From: Vicugna pacos
Lineage: Eukaryota; Chordata; Mammalia; Artiodactyla; Camelidae
DNA: 64,000 bases
Direction of reading: 5' to 3'
Assembly: GCF_048564905.1 (NCBI RefSeq)
Contig: NW_027328740.1
Coordinates: 35,329,019-35,393,018 of the forward strand
This document shows positions 35,166 through 48,765 of the stretch, in pieces; positions within the stretch are counted from its first letter, which is position 1; each line of letters opens with the position of its first letter. The position numbers were made by a program, and so were the translations under genes. Below the pieces are notes generated by a model. The model did no database searches. It was not told where the DNA came from and was given only the letters and a program-made list of their open reading frames with translations.

Positions 35166-36479
35166 TCACCACCATGCTCCACTACTGCCTGGAATCGTTA
35201 ATGAAAATGACTTTCATTTTTTGATTTCTTGTTAGTTTGTTTTCTCATTGGGGACCTCATCTCCTTATTTTCCTTTCGGATATCAGTGTAGATTTATTTT
35301 AGGTCTCATGTAGGCAGAAGCATTGCTATCAGTTAACTTCTTTATTACTCACTCTCCAGTGATGATTGTTGCTAGTTGACCTAACCAAGTCATGCTTAAG
35401 TCTTTCCTGCTAATGACACTAAAAACAGTCATGACTTATAGAATGCTCAAAGAAAGTACTTGATTGATTTTATTTTGCTACCCAATCAAACCAATCAAGT
35501 AAAAACCCCAGTGTTGACACAGACTATAAGCCCTCCAGAATAGGATCACTGTCTTCCTTCTGTTTCATTTATTTGGCCACAGTGTCTGGATAGTGACTTG
35601 CTGTCCAGCAGTTTTGTGAGGATATGATGCTCGTGAATCATTGTAAGCACAGAATTTTGACAGCAGACTGTGTTGTTCATTTCACAAGGGAAAAGATAAT
35701 ATAGAAATACTGCTCAGATCTATTTTAAAATTAAGCTTGGAATTTTGAGAAGAATTCAAGAAACCATACAAAGCTCTTTTTCACTAATTTTAGATCTATC
35801 TTAGACACATATGGTTACATAGCAGAGTAAGTTATCAAGTACATTTGACAATAGGATTGTAATATTGATTATTTGTTTTAGTTGAAATATTCTACCTGGG
35901 ATAAAGTAATCAGTGCCCATAAATGAACAAATATGTTTGTATTTCTATGCAACATGGGAGCAGAGTTCATGTTTCTATATAATATGTATGACTGTGTGTT
36001 TTAATCTGTCTGTCAGTGTTTTTATAGTTTTTCAGCAATGTTGTAACTTCAGAATTCTTCTAACATATTCACTCCCGATACTACTGCAGTTTGTACTGTG
36101 TATCCTATCTTATGCATGGGATTCCACTGTCCCCTCAGTGAGGAATTTCCTCTCCTATTGAGCTAGTAGCAGAGTTAAAGGAACAGTGATTTCAAGGCCT
36201 TTGCTCTCCACGTGTTCGCAGTTTCCTGTCAATCACGATTTTCTCTTTCTTGTGTTTTCATTGTGCAATTAGAATTTTTGAAAATAATTATTAATATGTT
36301 TCACCAGTCTCCCTAGAAATTTGATGTGTTTGTGCTTTTCAGTTTTCAATTTATGAAAATTGTAAATGCAGACTTGTTTTTAAGTAGTCCTTTTTCACTA
36401 GATATTTGTTTACCTCTTTATAGTTAAAATAATTTTCCCCAATGAATGAATCGGTGTGCATGTTTTAAAAGATACTTTA
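35166..36479. other. Intron sequence without recognised elements
   Basis: AT-rich. Only chance frames are seen. Confidence 0.35.
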
Positions 36480-36610
36480 GTTTTTATTTTTCTTATTCTA
36501 ACAGGTATATTCGTTGTACAGAATTTAGAAAATAAGGATAAACACAATAATACCTTAAAAATGGCCTCTAATCTCACTTGTAGATACAGTTGTAATGTTT
36601 GAAATTGAGA
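36480..36610 (-). mobile_element. Possible old L1 3' end
   Basis: 'aacaggtatattcgttgtacagaatttagaaaataaggataaacacaataat' resembles reversed L1ME-type 3' tails. It is short and diverged. Confidence 0.4.
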
Positions 36611-37715
36611 ATTACAAGTCCTCTCACTTTGTTCTACTCTTTCAGGTACGTTTTGGTTACTGAGACCCTCGAATTCCCATATGAATTGTAGCAGAAGCTA
36701 GTCAGTTATTGCTGAGGAGCCCGCTGGGATTGTGATCAAGACCACGTTGTATGTGTGCTTCACTCTGGGGAGCACTGCCATCCCAAGAATATTGTCATGT
36801 GATCCAGGAATTTGCGTGGTTTGTCTTTCCAGGTATTTAGGTATTCTTTAATTTATTTCAGCAATGTGTATGGTTTACATAGTATTATTTTACTTTAATT
36901 TTTGCATTTATACTGAGGACAATTGTGCAAGGTACCAAGATTAGAATTGTATTATAGCCCCGCAACTTGCTGCCACCATGGACGCTGTGGTCTCTCTTTC
37001 CCCTTTGTAAAATCTCGCACAAAATAGGACCTAAGTAACTCTCTCTTGAAAGAATGATTATACGATTGCTGGATGACGCTTGAGAGTCCTTGTGATGATG
37101 TCTTTTTCCCAGACTTTCCCCTCTTCTTAAATATGCCCTTTCTCTTCCTTTCCTCCAGCCTGGGTTTCAGCCTGCCTGTGGCATTGATTTTCCTTGTCTG
37201 TGGACTCTTCTTTTCACTAGTTCATGATAATGTTACATGTCGGCTGTGGAAACTTGCTAGATGTCAAGAAAGAGCAAATCCATTGCATGCTAGTATTTTT
37301 AGAGTGTGTTATTGAATTATCAATTGAAATTAAATCAGGCTGACCCATTGAGCCATCCCCTGAGCTCTTTTCGCCTTCCTACAGGTGATACTGCTCTCGT
37401 TGCTGCATGTGCCCTTCCCCCAGACTTAGTTTTGGAGTTGAGTAAATCACCATCACTGGAGCCCTCTCTTTAAAAGATGAAGAGAACATTTGCTCCTTCT
37501 CCCTGCTTGGGGACTTGGATGAGATGAGGTAACAGATAAAGAATGAAGCCCCACCTCATTCTGACCACTGCTCTTTCCGTTCATTTCTCCAGGGGAAGAG
37601 TACAATTCAAAAATATAAAGATTGTGAGCTAATGAAATATACAAGACAACCGATCATTTATTAAATACACTTTCATGCCAGAAACAAATGTATTATACAC
37701 ACAAAAAGCACATAA
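36611..37715. other. Intron sequence without recognised elements
   Basis: I find no exon or repeat here. Confidence 0.35.
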
Positions 37716-37719
37716 ATTA

Positions 37720-37785
37720 CGGTAGTACTGTGGTTACAAACGTGGGCCGAGTTCGAGTCCTGCTCTGGAGTGACAAGTCCTGTGA
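37720..37785 (+). mobile_element. MIR 5' fragment
   Basis: 'agtactgtggttacaaacgtgggccgagttcgagtcctgctctgg' is the MIR tRNA-like head. Confidence 0.55.
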
Positions 37786-39310
37786 AATGGAGAACTTGTA
37801 GGTCGGCTTAGCCTCTCCCGGACTTTTTTCTTTCCTGCAGAGACAGGGCTCGCTAGTCATCCGTCCCCCGTAGAGGTGCTGTGGGTTGTAAACGACGCGC
37901 GTGGGCAGGCCAAGCACAGCTGCTCGTTCCTCGTAAGTGCAGGATAGCACAGCTTTTGCGGTTACGGCTTTATGATCGCACCGTGTAGACCCTCAGTGCT
38001 CCGAAGGGATGTCTTGCGGATTGGAGATGGGATTCTCACTTCTGTAAATACCCAAAGATTGTGTTATTGAGCCTTGCTGATATAAATCTATTCTTTAGAA
38101 AGTACATAATGTAGATATATTTTTCAAACATGCATGCTTTTTTTCTTTTATTATTTATACTTCTACCCTCTCATCACGTGGTGTGACTTTTGATGGAATC
38201 CAGGAAACAGTCCTAAGCCACCTGCCTCTTCACACTTCTTCGTGATGGTTTTCTTCCTTGACTAGAAGAGGGTTTTGCATAGGAAATTTTGTTTGCTCCC
38301 CTTCTCTTGGAGTCTCCCTGTTTGTCTGCCCATCTCTCACCTGTCCATCTGTCCATTTCTCTACCCACTCATTCTTCTGACTTGTTCCAAGAAGCACTTC
38401 AGGCAGCTTACAGAAGAACAGATACCAAATAAACAGGTGAGAAAATGGGGCCAAGTTCACAAATTGAGGCTCGGAGTTGAGCCTGTGTGAGAGTTGCAGG
38501 CGTGAGACACACGCCTCTGCCTTGTGACTTATAAGATAGACAGCATCAATGTGCCTGAGGCTCCCAGCACACACAGGGAAGCAGGGTTTGTGGGAGATGC
38601 TCACTGGCTGTGAAATAAATAAGTGGCTTAGGAGAAGCCCAGCCTTTCCAAATACTAAGACTTAGGAGAATATTTTGAGTGTCTTCCAAAATCTGAGTAT
38701 TGCATCTTTTCTTTTTCAGAGTTTTATGTATAGTTGGTTAACATTCTATAACTGGAAATTTCTCCAAAACTGCTGCCCACGTGAGTCCCATGACTCGGGA
38801 ATGGGGTGGTTCTGCTCATTGACGGGTGTTGGCCAGAAACGGAAAATGACAGCCTCAAAGGAGCCTGGGATTAAGCAGTTATGTTTTGTCAGTGCTGTAG
38901 ATTTCAGAAAATGCTTTTACCGTTTCTCTCCATCTGAGGAAGCAGCGTGCTCCCTTCCCAGCATCAGGAGTTCAGGGTCTCGGGATGGTGGGGGCTGACT
39001 GCACTGCCGTAAAGACAGCTGAGCTAGTCACTGCATGTGTGGTGCTTTCACGTAGTGCATTTCATGTTTTTTAAAAGGTTTCAACATGTAGTTAATTAAC
39101 TGAGTTAATTAACATTTAATAAATATGAGGCTTTTTTGAAAAGACAGTTATAGGCAGAATATAAGTTGTGAACACTTTAAAAATGGCTTCATTACTGAAA
39201 TTTCAGTAAGGAAGATTCAGTTTATCTTATTTATGCCTCTCTTTAAAAGTAACAAAGAAACAAGACAGAAAAAGCAGAGGATTACTTCTGTTCTTCCTCT
39301 CGGCTTGCAG
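37786..39310. other. Intron 4 tail without recognised elements
   Basis: It ends in a good polypyrimidine tract and the acceptor AG of the 39.3-kb exon. A 124-codon minus frame (38230-38604) shows no domain. Confidence 0.35.
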
Positions 39311-39431
39311 GTGCCCTCACCTCCAGTGGCATCCATCCAGACACCAGCACTGACACTGGCCGTGCTCAGAAATGCCTCAGCCCTGAAGACACAACTGACA
39401 AATGGAAGGGAGCCGCGTCCTGTTACAGCGG
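39311..39431 (+). pseudogene. TRAPPC9: TRAPPC9 pseudogene exon 5 (SPED segment)
   Basis: The acceptor 'cttcctctcggcttgcag' ends at 39310 and is close to ideal. The open frame reads [20 protein letters not shown], then [19 protein letters not shown]. This matches TRAPPC9 [21 protein letters not shown] and the following DKYKEAISYYSK helix. No stop interrupts it. The end is taken at 'agcgg|gtgctc'. That donor is weaker than the others, and a one-base loss is likely at the SK codons. Confidence 0.9.
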
Positions 39432-39589
39432 GTGCTCTCACTTTGTGGGTCCTTATGTAACTGCGTGGTGTTATTCAGGATCGCCCTTTCTACACTCTGT
39501 GACGGTGCTGCGGTGTCTCCTAGTTATTTGTTTCTGTAACTACTCATGTATTTTTTCCAATGTGTGTTACTAGACATCTAAAAATGCAT

Positions 39590-41250
39590 TTTTCAGATGA
39601 AAAATAATGTGTATTTAATATAAAATTCTGAAAAAAGGGTCAAAAGGGTCTATCCTGTTCCCAGTATTCAGAGATAATAATTAACACTTTAAAATCTATT
39701 TTCTGTTCTTTTCATCAGTGTGTATTACCTCTGTCATAAAAACCAGCAAGCACTGTGTGCCTGTTTGCTGTGTGGAGACCTCCATTTTCCATTCAGCTTA
39801 TGACAATATTTTTTACAGTATTCTATCTCTGCTGGCATGATTTTTAATGACCATTATAGCATTCTGTCTTGTGGAGTCCTCGTCCATTTTACTTTGGACT
39901 TAAGTAAACTTTTATATTCCAAGTAAACTTAACTGGAATACTGAAAAGAGAACTGTGGTGGTACCGAAAGTCCCCTACTTCCCTTCCCCTTTTTTCCTGA
40001 GAGTAAAAGCTGCTGACAATGTGGAGTATATATTTCATGACCTTTATGTCTTTGTCATATATATATACACACATACATACACGTATATGAGAAATCTATG
40101 TATATGTGTGTGTATATATGCTTTATTGAAAAATAAGGCCATACTATATGTTTTCTGTAGCTCGGTTTATTCACTAACGTATATATCATAGACCTCCTCC
40201 CACTCCAGGCTCACCCGGTCCTTTCAGATAGAGTAAAGGGGTCTCCTGATGTGCAGGTTTGGTCTCTTGTGTAACACCTTTCGTGGGAGAGTACTGTGGA
40301 CAAGGCCTTGGACCACGCTGAAACGCTGCAACTTTAGTGCCCACAGCTCTCCGTGATTTACCGCATCATTGTCTTGATGGTGAACACTTAAGTTTTCTCC
40401 ATTTTCCACTGTCAGAAATGGTGTTTGACTGCCATCCTTCTTGTACAAACATTCCTGTGATCTTGTATGAGTATTCCTTTAGCTAAGGTTTCTGGAAATT
40501 TAGTCCTTGGATGTGACAACTTCATACATCACAGGATGCTTTCAAGTGAATCTTGAAATTCCTTCTCCTGTGGGGAATGAAAAGATGTAGAATAACTTAT
40601 GTAACCAATTCTCTATCACTGGATATGATTTCACTTCAGCATTTCTTCCCACCATTGTAAACAGTGCTGTGCAAATGTTCTGATGAGTACATCTTTTTGA
40701 ACTGATGTTTTCTAAATGTAACGATTCCTAAAAGTGGAGTTCAGCCTGTGTGCACACACGTTTTTCAGAGTTTACATATCCATTGACATGTCATCCTCCA
40801 AAAGATCGCTCACAGTTTGTTGTCTCAAAGATGGACACTAGCTATAATATCTTTTAAACATATTTGCCAATATGACGAGCAAAATGATTTTCATTATTTT
40901 AGTTTGCACTTGATGACCAGTGAGGTTTTGAGCATTTTTCACTCATTAGCCATCTGACTTTTAAAAAGTGAATGATCCCTTTTGTCCTTTGCAAACATTT
41001 AAGTGGGGGAGCTTCTTGCTGCTTTGTGACAGCTCAATGTGTATTATGAACATTAACCCCTTGTCTTCATCAACATGTATCAGAGAGCTTTTACTTGTCA
41101 TTTCTTGCCTTTCATTTTGTTCAGTAGGTTCATTATTGTTGTGGCCCAAAATAATCTTAAGATAGTAAATGTCTTCTTTTTGGGTTTTATTCTTAGAAAT
41201 GCTTTCTTATAATGGTATAAATTTCTTCTGTAGGTTTTTTTAATCTCTAA
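39590..41250 (-). mobile_element. Old L1ME-type LINE, 3' UTR and ORF2 end, interrupted
   Basis: 'ccagtattcagagataataattaacactttaa', 'cccaccattgtaaacagtgctgtgcaaatg', 'ttcctaaaagtggagttcag', 'cattgacatgtcatcctccaaaa' and 'agtttgcacttgatgaccagtgagg' are reversed old-L1 text. Boundaries are approximate, and an AT/CA-rich patch (40060-40120) sits within. Confidence 0.7.
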
Positions 41251-41439
41251 GATGGAGATGATAATGGTACTTGTTACAGTGAGGAGAAGCTGAATTGATA
41301 TGAGCAAAGAGTTGTATTTGCTCTTATTAGTACTTTCTAATATTTACATCATTTTCTGTAATTTTTCTTGTGGTCATTTTGACGGGAATAGAATTTGTTT
41401 TTTCCAGGTATTCTCTGATTGTAACAAGACAATTATTAA

Positions 41440-41710
41440 ATTCATACTTTGCTTTTTAATTTGAAATCCCACCTGTAAAAAATACTTATGTATACTAGAG
41501 TCTCTTTTTGAGCTCATGATTTATTTCTGTCAATCTTACTTTCTTACTCTAGCACTATATCTTACATATTGTAAAAATTTATTTAATATATTACAGTGTG
41601 AATTTTTTGATTCTTTTTTTGATCCCTAAATTTCTTGGCTTGTATTATGACTTTATTATTCCTGAAGAATTCTAATATAATTTTTTCAAGTTAAAAAAAA
41701 AAGATAAGTG
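41440..41710 (-). mobile_element. Possible continuation of old L1
   Basis: AT-rich text such as 'tttgatccctaaatttcttggcttg' with an A-run at 41690-41702. The family is uncertain. Confidence 0.3.
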
Positions 41711-42429
41711 TTGTCATGGGATTTTTTAGTAATTTTGAATTATCTTTAGGAGAACGTACATCTTTAAAACTGCTCTCCTCCATACAAAAGGTTGATGTCT
41801 CTACTTTCACACTTTTACTTTACCCCTCAGTACAGTCCTGTACTTTCTCCATGTACAACATGGGCATTGTTTTTGAGTTTATTCCAGATTATTGTTGATG
41901 TTTTTGTTAATTTTTTAAGTGAGAAATTTTTGCTATTATATTTTTTAACTGTTAAAACTGACACCTAGGAAGGCAGATTCGGTTTGTAAATACTCACTTT
42001 GTAACTTCTCATTTAAAATTGTAAGTATTAAGTACTTGTTACAGAATCCTTTCTTTTCTGTTTTTAAAAATTTGTTTCCAAGATTCTCAAAATGGTCATA
42101 GCTAAATAGTATAGGTGGGGAGACAGATGGAGAGAGGTAGTGTGGCTCATGTACAAACTGTGAGCACTTTCATGGCTGCCTTTATGCTGGAAAAGCTGAT
42201 AAACAGTCCAGCTTAAACCATGGTGGCATTGTATGCACTTGAAATCCAGCTTTCCTGCCTGTATGGTGAAGCCTGGTAGGCGTGGCAGGTAGATGATCAA
42301 GGTCGAATGGAGGTTATTGGCTGCACAGAGCACTGTGTCTGAGAATTGGAGACCATCGCCATGGGAAATGCTTGGTGCCAGGAACAATGCAGAGGAGCTG
42401 GGGAACCTTGTGTTAAGGATTTTCCAGCC

Positions 42430-42615
42430 CTGGGAGTGGGAATATCAGACTCTGCATTCAGATCTGAGTTTGAATTCATCCTCTTTAGTTTACTTGTCCT
42501 CTGACTTTTGTCAAGCTATATACCGTCTTTCACTTCCTGTTTTCTTGTCTCTCAAATTAGGAGAATTACATCCTACTGCTAGAGTGTTTGATCAGGTTAA
42601 ATAATTTGTGTCTAT
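42430..42615 (+). mobile_element. MIR SINE
   Basis: 'cagatctgagtttgaattcatcctc', 'cacttcctgttttcttgtctctcaaattaggagaattacatcc', then the tail, follow MIR sense order. Confidence 0.65.
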
Positions 42616-42944
42616 AAGATGTCACATACAGTCACAAGCTCAGTGAGAAATGGGCTGTCGCCTGTTCTTCTGCAGCTCAGTGCTTGACAAGACATGGGGG
42701 AAAGCCAGTCCCTAATTTGTGTGTGATGCAAGTAGGAACAAAATTAATGTCTTGCCTTTCCCTAGCAGTATTCTTACAGCTTTGCTTCATTTACTTCTTT
42801 CCTCCTTTCCTTTCCCCTTTCCCATCCTCCACCAAAAGAGCCTCTCAGAAAAATAGATTCAAATTACTTTAAAGGTTGGCTCATCCTCATGAAATGATAG
42901 TATCATAAAAAAACTGTGCAAATCCCAGAATATATTTTATATGA

Positions 42945-42985
42945 TTTACACACACACATGTGCGTGCAAACACACACACACACAA
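42945..42985 (+). repeat. (CA)n microsatellite, imperfect
   Basis: 'acacacacacatgtgcgtgcaaacacacacacacaca'. Confidence 0.85.
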
Positions 42986-43694
42986 TCAGTCTACCTCCCA
43001 CTTACAGAGGGAGAAGGTCCACTTTTTCTGAGTTTTCATTCACAGAGAGTGAGAACAATGTCTCTTACACAGACTTTCACCAGGCTTCGTGCATGGTGTT
43101 TTTAATTGAATTTCTGTTTGTGGCCATAGATATAGTCTCCTAATAGAAGAGAGAAAGTGGAGACATAGACATTCCGCTGAGATATTGGTGTCATCATATT
43201 TTAGTTGTAAAGGACTTAAGACAGCATAGAGTCGCAACAATTTATGGGTGAGAATCCATGATGTTGTAACTTAGACAAGAACCTGGGTCTTCTGCCATCT
43301 TGTCCACGCGGGTGAAGAGGCAACTGGGCAGGGGATAGTAGGGATCCTTCCTGCTTCACTTCCATGTTCTTGCTAGTTTTCATTTCAGCTGCCTTTAGTT
43401 TATGTTCATGAGGCCACTCATGGGAAGGTCACTCTGTCCTGATAGATTGAGTTTCTTATCAGCGAAAAGCTCTGGACCCACTCATATTTCCCAGAGTTTT
43501 CTGCTGACCTGCTGACACTTTATATAATTGAGACCTAAGAAACTACTGAATATAAAATCCTTATTGTTATCGTTTCCCCTCGAGTTCCATAGGAATGGGG
43601 TGCTGTCTCAGGCTGTCTAAAGCCAGATCTGAACAAAGATAGGGTGATGGGCTGTGCTGCTGGACCTACACAGTCGAAGGGGATTTCCACTTTA
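42986..43694. other. Intron 5 sequence without recognised elements
   Basis: I see no coding segment. Confidence 0.35.
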
Positions 43695-43900
43695 GCTTTA
43701 TAATCAGGCAGATTAGTTCAAATCTTGCCTTTACCAATTATTATCTTTGTGTCTTGGGGGAGAAACTGTACTTTTTTGTGTCCAAATTTGTTTATCTGTA
43801 AATAAGTTCAGTATTTATTTTAAGGTTTCTGTTTTAGAATTGAATGAGCTAATTCATTCATTTATACCTAAAATAGCGATCGCATGGTTCTATGCTGGTG
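43695..43900 (+). mobile_element. MIR SINE
   Basis: 'agattagttcaaatcttgcctttacca', 'gtgtccaaatttgtttatctgtaaataagttcagta' and 'attgaatgagctaattcattc' follow MIR sense order. Confidence 0.65.
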
Positions 43901-44659
43901 CCTTGGTAGTTGATTACTAAGGGAATCGGCAGTGAGAATGGGGGTGGGGGACCCCTGGATAATAGAGCTTATATTCCAGGATATGCTTGTAAAAGACTGG
44001 ATGTGCAGTAGATTTTTAGTAAATATCTACTCCTTTCCTAATCTGCATTGATTGTTTATATATCTTTATACAAATATATTAACAAGTTTTATTGCAATTT
44101 AAATATTTTTGTAGTATTTACATTATGTAGCTATAAAAATACATGAAATAAAATGATTTGACTTTTATTTTCTTTTCAATAAGCAAAACAAAATAAAATA
44201 GAAAAGAAAAAAGTCTTGAGGGAGTAGAAATAATTTTATTTCTGTGGAATCAATTCCGTATAATAGGTCTTTGTCATGTTGTTAAACAGCATATAAAATT
44301 GATAGGTTGTGACATACTGGAAATGAGGAAACAGTGGAGACATACTACCTCTAATGCAGTCATTTTGTTACCAAGTCCAAACTCGTTCTGCTTGCTGCAT
44401 GACAGGCCAATAAATGGGGAGATGAGATGTTGGAGTAAGGAATAGTGACTTCATTTGAAAATCTGGCAGACCCAGAAAATGGCATATTGATATCCAGTAG
44501 AACTCTCTTCCACAAAGCAGAATTCAGTCTCCTTTTATACTAAAAAGCGGCGGGGATGTGGTTGGTTGTTGCAAACTTCTCGCTGTACGAATTGTTTGTC
44601 CTTGGAATCCTTTGTTCCTGCAGCTGTCCATGGTGGGTCAAATTAAGGTGCCCCCGTAA

Positions 44660-44915
44660 AACCTCCAAATAAAAGAAAGGTTATTATCTATTTTGCCACT
44701 TGCCATCTGTACATAAGTGTAGAAGAGCTAATATCCTTAAAGATCAGAGCCCGGAGAATAGGCTGTCCTGGATATTTCAGGCTAAAGGCAACTTTTTTTC
44801 ACAAAAGGTGCAGAGATAGCAAGTCGGAGCCTAGAAAACAAGGTACAGGTTTAAAGCCAAACGAACACATCTAACATGGAGTCAAATTTGTTCTTTTCTT
44901 TTACAATTTCTTTTT
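44660..44915 (-). mobile_element. ERV-like fragment, same family as 7925-8110, reversed
   Basis: 'tatccttaaagatcagagcc', 'agaataggctgtcctgg', 'tttcaggctaaaggcaac' and 'catggagtcaaatttgttct' are the reverse complement of the element upstream of the CpG island. It is an old, broken fossil, antisense to the pseudogene. Confidence 0.6.
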
Positions 44916-46065
44916 CTAACTCATAAATAATTTTAGTAAGAAACATGAGAAATTTTTTTTATTTTTGCTTCTTAATAACGGATTACAACTACACTTTAAT
45001 GAGCAGGGATGCTGTGCGTGCCTTGGGGTCACAGCAAACTCTTGTTGGGGGTGGTCGACCCTGTAACATACCTGATGCCCCGTGAGTGTTGGTGAGGGTC
45101 CCGCTAACCAGGGGCTCTCTTCAGGAACCACCATATGGGCATTGACCTCTGGAGACCTCTTTTTCAGCTGCAGGAAATTTTTTCAGATTTTGTGATGGAA
45201 AAATCTCTCCAGCTGCAGATAATCAGGGAATAAAGGAAGAGGAAAAGGGCTTGAAGTAGAGTAGAAGAGAAGGACAGAATATCAGGGAGCGTGGGGACTT
45301 GGCAGCGGGGCCTCGGGAGAGAGAGGAGCAGAGGTGTGGAGGGTCCCGGCTACGGAACTAGCTCCTGCACCTTTCCCCGCACCCAAGCCACACAGCTTTT
45401 AATTGGGCCCAGGACTCCCTCCTGTCTGGATGTCACCCTGGGCAGAACCTTGAGAATCGAAGCTAAGGGGTGGTCAACACTCACCTAGGGGGTCACTGAG
45501 GACTTTGCTCAAGTCCACATTGACTTTTCCAGTCATGTGCCTTCACCTGTTCTTTAACTCAGGATCTGAGAAGCAGGAGCAAGGAACTCATGGAGAGATC
45601 CAGGAAGATATCTGACTGTGTTAAGAGACGACAGTCACAGTGACACGTGGAGCGAAGACACTTGCAGTAAAGTAAAATAACTTCACAACTATTGCATCAG
45701 AGCTGCAAGTGTGAGAGAACCTAAGCCTGTCTCAGAGTGCAGGGGACAAGAGAAAAGGAATGGTAAAATTACCACTGACATTTGAAATTTTGTTAAAAAG
45801 GATGCTACTGTTAATTGTATCACTTGAATGTATGCAGGTGTTTTTCTATGAGCATTCATAGGTTCACAAAACCCCACCAGCCACTCTTGCTCCCATCTGG
45901 TGTGGGCTTTCTCAAGCACAGTGCCCTTCCTGCTTGGGTGGGCCACGCTGCTGGTCCTCGCCTGGGGCCGGACTGCTACAGGACACTGAGTCCCCGAGGC
46001 ACGACCTGGGATACATGACAGGAACATCTCTGCTCTTGGCTGAGGGCCTCCGTTTCCCCCTGCAG
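44916..46065. other. Intron 5 tail without recognised elements
   Basis: No gene was recognised. It ends in the acceptor of the 46-kb exon. Confidence 0.35.
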
Positions 46066-46192
46066 TGTAAGAATGCCGGTGACTCAGTTAGAAGCATGCA
46101 TCCAAGCCATCCTTCCGTGTCATCACCATCTAGAAGCGGTGCCTGAATATTCTGAATTTCTGCAGAATGTTGTTTACAATCACCTTGAACAA
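46066..46192 (+). pseudogene. TRAPPC9: TRAPPC9 pseudogene exon 6
   Basis: The acceptor 'tccgtttccccctgcag' ends at 46065. The first codons read CKNAG (human YKNAG). After a short deletion the match moves to another frame: TQLEACIQAI, then PEYSEFLQNVVYNHLEQ, corresponding to human IELEACIKAV and EASEFLQNAVYINLRQ. The donor gtgagt follows at 46193 and is intact. The central part (human RVLAIQKRSM) is nearly unrecognisable. It is out of frame with the exon before it. Confidence 0.88.
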
Positions 46193-48629
46193 GTGAGTGT
46201 GTGTCCTCTTTCAAGTGGAGGAATTACTGCCATTTTCCTGGAACTTACTCACCAGTAGTCCATCTGATTTTTCTGTGCTAGGATTCAGTATAGCCTGCTA
46301 ATAACTCTGCAGTCAGATCTTGAAACCCTGATGAAGAGGATTATTTATTTTCTTTCCTTATATGATAGTATTTTACTTTCAAAATTCTGAGTTTTCTGTT
46401 CTTGGAGGAATTTTTTTGGGGTTTGGAGAAACAACTTTGCTCTTACCATCTTTGTGACCTGTTGCTATATGCATCTCACCTGTCTTCTGTCACTTGTGAG
46501 GCGGTTCCATTTGTGACCCTGTCCGGGTTATTCATGTTATAAAACATAAAATCTGTAAAAGTACAGAACCCTTTTACTCCGAAGACATTCCACAAATACT
46601 CCTTTAATCTGGGTGTGGTTTTAACAAGACACAAATATTAGAACATATACTTGCAGGTTGCCAGTGCAAAATCCCCAAATGAATAGTCTAGCTCAACATC
46701 TAAAATCTTTCTTATCTACCTTGGATATGTATGGATAAGTGAAGCAGTTTGCTAAGAACCCAAGACCAGGTTTAGGATACAGGCTGATGTAGCTCAGCGG
46801 GTCCTCCCAAGCTGATGCTCTGCCAGAGAGTGGGGTTGAGGGGAGAGGGCGTGCCCTGCCCTCCATGAGCTGACAGTTTCATGGCAAACACCTTCACAAG
46901 GTGAAGAAATTGGAGTTTCTTCTATGAACAGTGGGTCTGAAAAGAGCCCAAAAAGCATGGGAGTGACACAATCCCATTTGTCTCAAGTAGGGGAGAGTGG
47001 CTGTGGGGCCACTTGGGAGACTCGTGAGTCCAGGTGGGCAGTGTTGGTGGCTTCCACTTGAGCGGTAGGATAGTGGGTAAAAGCGAACAGATTGAAGGCA
47101 TGTTTAGATGGTAAAAAGAAAGATTTAAAGCTGTCTGTGAAGGTAGGATGGAGTAAGGCCCAGGTTTCTGGGTGGATTAATGAGTTAAATGATGGTCCTG
47201 CTGTGTTCTGAGGAGGGAAAGCTGCAGAGGGCTTTCTGGGGGAAAACTGATGAGTTCAGCTGTGGGTAAAGTGAAAGGTTGTTAGATGTGTGGTCTGGGA
47301 TCTCAGGTGAGAGCCAGTAGTGAGTAGGGAGAGGGGAGAGAGACTTTCAAATAATTTTATCTTGTGAACATACATATAAGGATGAGTAATGACACACTTA
47401 ACCCCTCTATATTCTGTATTTAAAACCCAGTAACATTTTGCTATATTGGTTGCAGGGGTTCTTAATTTTTTAATACAAATAAAATAAATAGAAACAAAAT
47501 AGTGGAGTTAATGAATATCTTAGAGTTGATGTGTGTCCTTGTATGTATTTTGATTTCTCATCTTTATAAACATAATCTACAAAAAGTTAACTTGCTTAGA
47601 ATAAGAGTTAAACACAGGGACATGACACACTCTGTTGGGGGTTGAAGGTGATATCTTTGGCAAATTATATAGCCTCTCTTTGCCTTTGTTGCATCTTCTG
47701 TGAATGCCCCCGTGCCCCTCATCACAGCTGATTTCCTAGACTAGAAGTTGGGAGGGAGGCTGCTGAAGGGAGTAAGAGGTGGCAACTACTAGGAACAAAG
47801 AAGACAAAGACAAAAACAGATTAAAGCCGAGAAACTGAGTCCTAATACCCTCAAAGGAAAAATAATCCCGCAGTGTTTTGAGCCACTTATCGTAAGGGAA
47901 ACAAAATCACGTGGATCCAAATCTCTTGAGCATATGTGTATTGTGGGTGGGAGGGTATCATCAGAAAAGGGTTGAGAAGAGGCTTTTTGGTTTCCCTTAA
48001 CGTTTTCAGTAAGAATGGGGTGCAGAAGCAAAAACCACCCGCTACACAGTAGAAGGGGTTGTTTTGTGCGAAACTGACCAAAGTTTGGAAACCAGTCATC
48101 AGTGGTGCTGGGAAATGAAGAGGCTTCTGGATTGGGTGGGGCACTTGCTGTGACTTCCAGGTGACCTGCTGGCTGGGGTCTGTGAGGCGGGCAGTAGGTT
48201 TGCAGTGTGACCTGGGCATAATCCCTGGCTCTGAGGCTGCTGGTCTGACTAGCAGACCTGGGCAGATGCAGTCCTATTGGGGCATCTCGCGATGTGGCCT
48301 GGGACACCTGCCATGCTGAGGGCGAGAGGAGGGATCCCCTAAGGAGGTGTCCCTGTGAAGAGTAGAAACGTCCTCCTGCAGGGGAGGAAGAGCCTCTGAG
48401 CAGCGGGCCGGATGCACAGGCAAGAGCAGCCTGAGCACGGAGATTTCGGGGACCTGGAAGTCATAAAGTGGCCCGAACAGCCTTGTTCCTGAGAAACTGG
48501 AGGAAAAAGATGCTGCAAATGCAGGCTAATTTCAGACCCTGTGGTGGGTCATGAGTGATAGGAAAGAACTGGTCAGGCAGGCACGAAAGAACCCTGTGGT
48601 TGTCCCAGTTGGGGCGTCACACCAGAGGG
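46193..48629. other. Intron 6, first part, no recognised elements
   Basis: It contains a 172-codon minus-strand open frame (47789-48307) with no domain I recognise. Codon 1 has no obvious promoter context. Confidence 0.35.
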
Positions 48630-48765
48630 AGGAGCAGAGTTATAGACTTTGTCACTTTTTATCTGTGTGACTTTGAACAATAACACCCCACCTCTCTCTA
48701 TATATATCTTCATCTGTAAAGTGACAGAGTGACAACTCGTGTCATCAGAAGGCTTAGTTTAGCTC
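48630..48765 (+). mobile_element. MIR fragment
   Basis: 'tatctgtgtgactttgaacaataa' and 'tatatcttcatctgtaaagtgacagagtg' follow MIR sense order. Confidence 0.65.
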
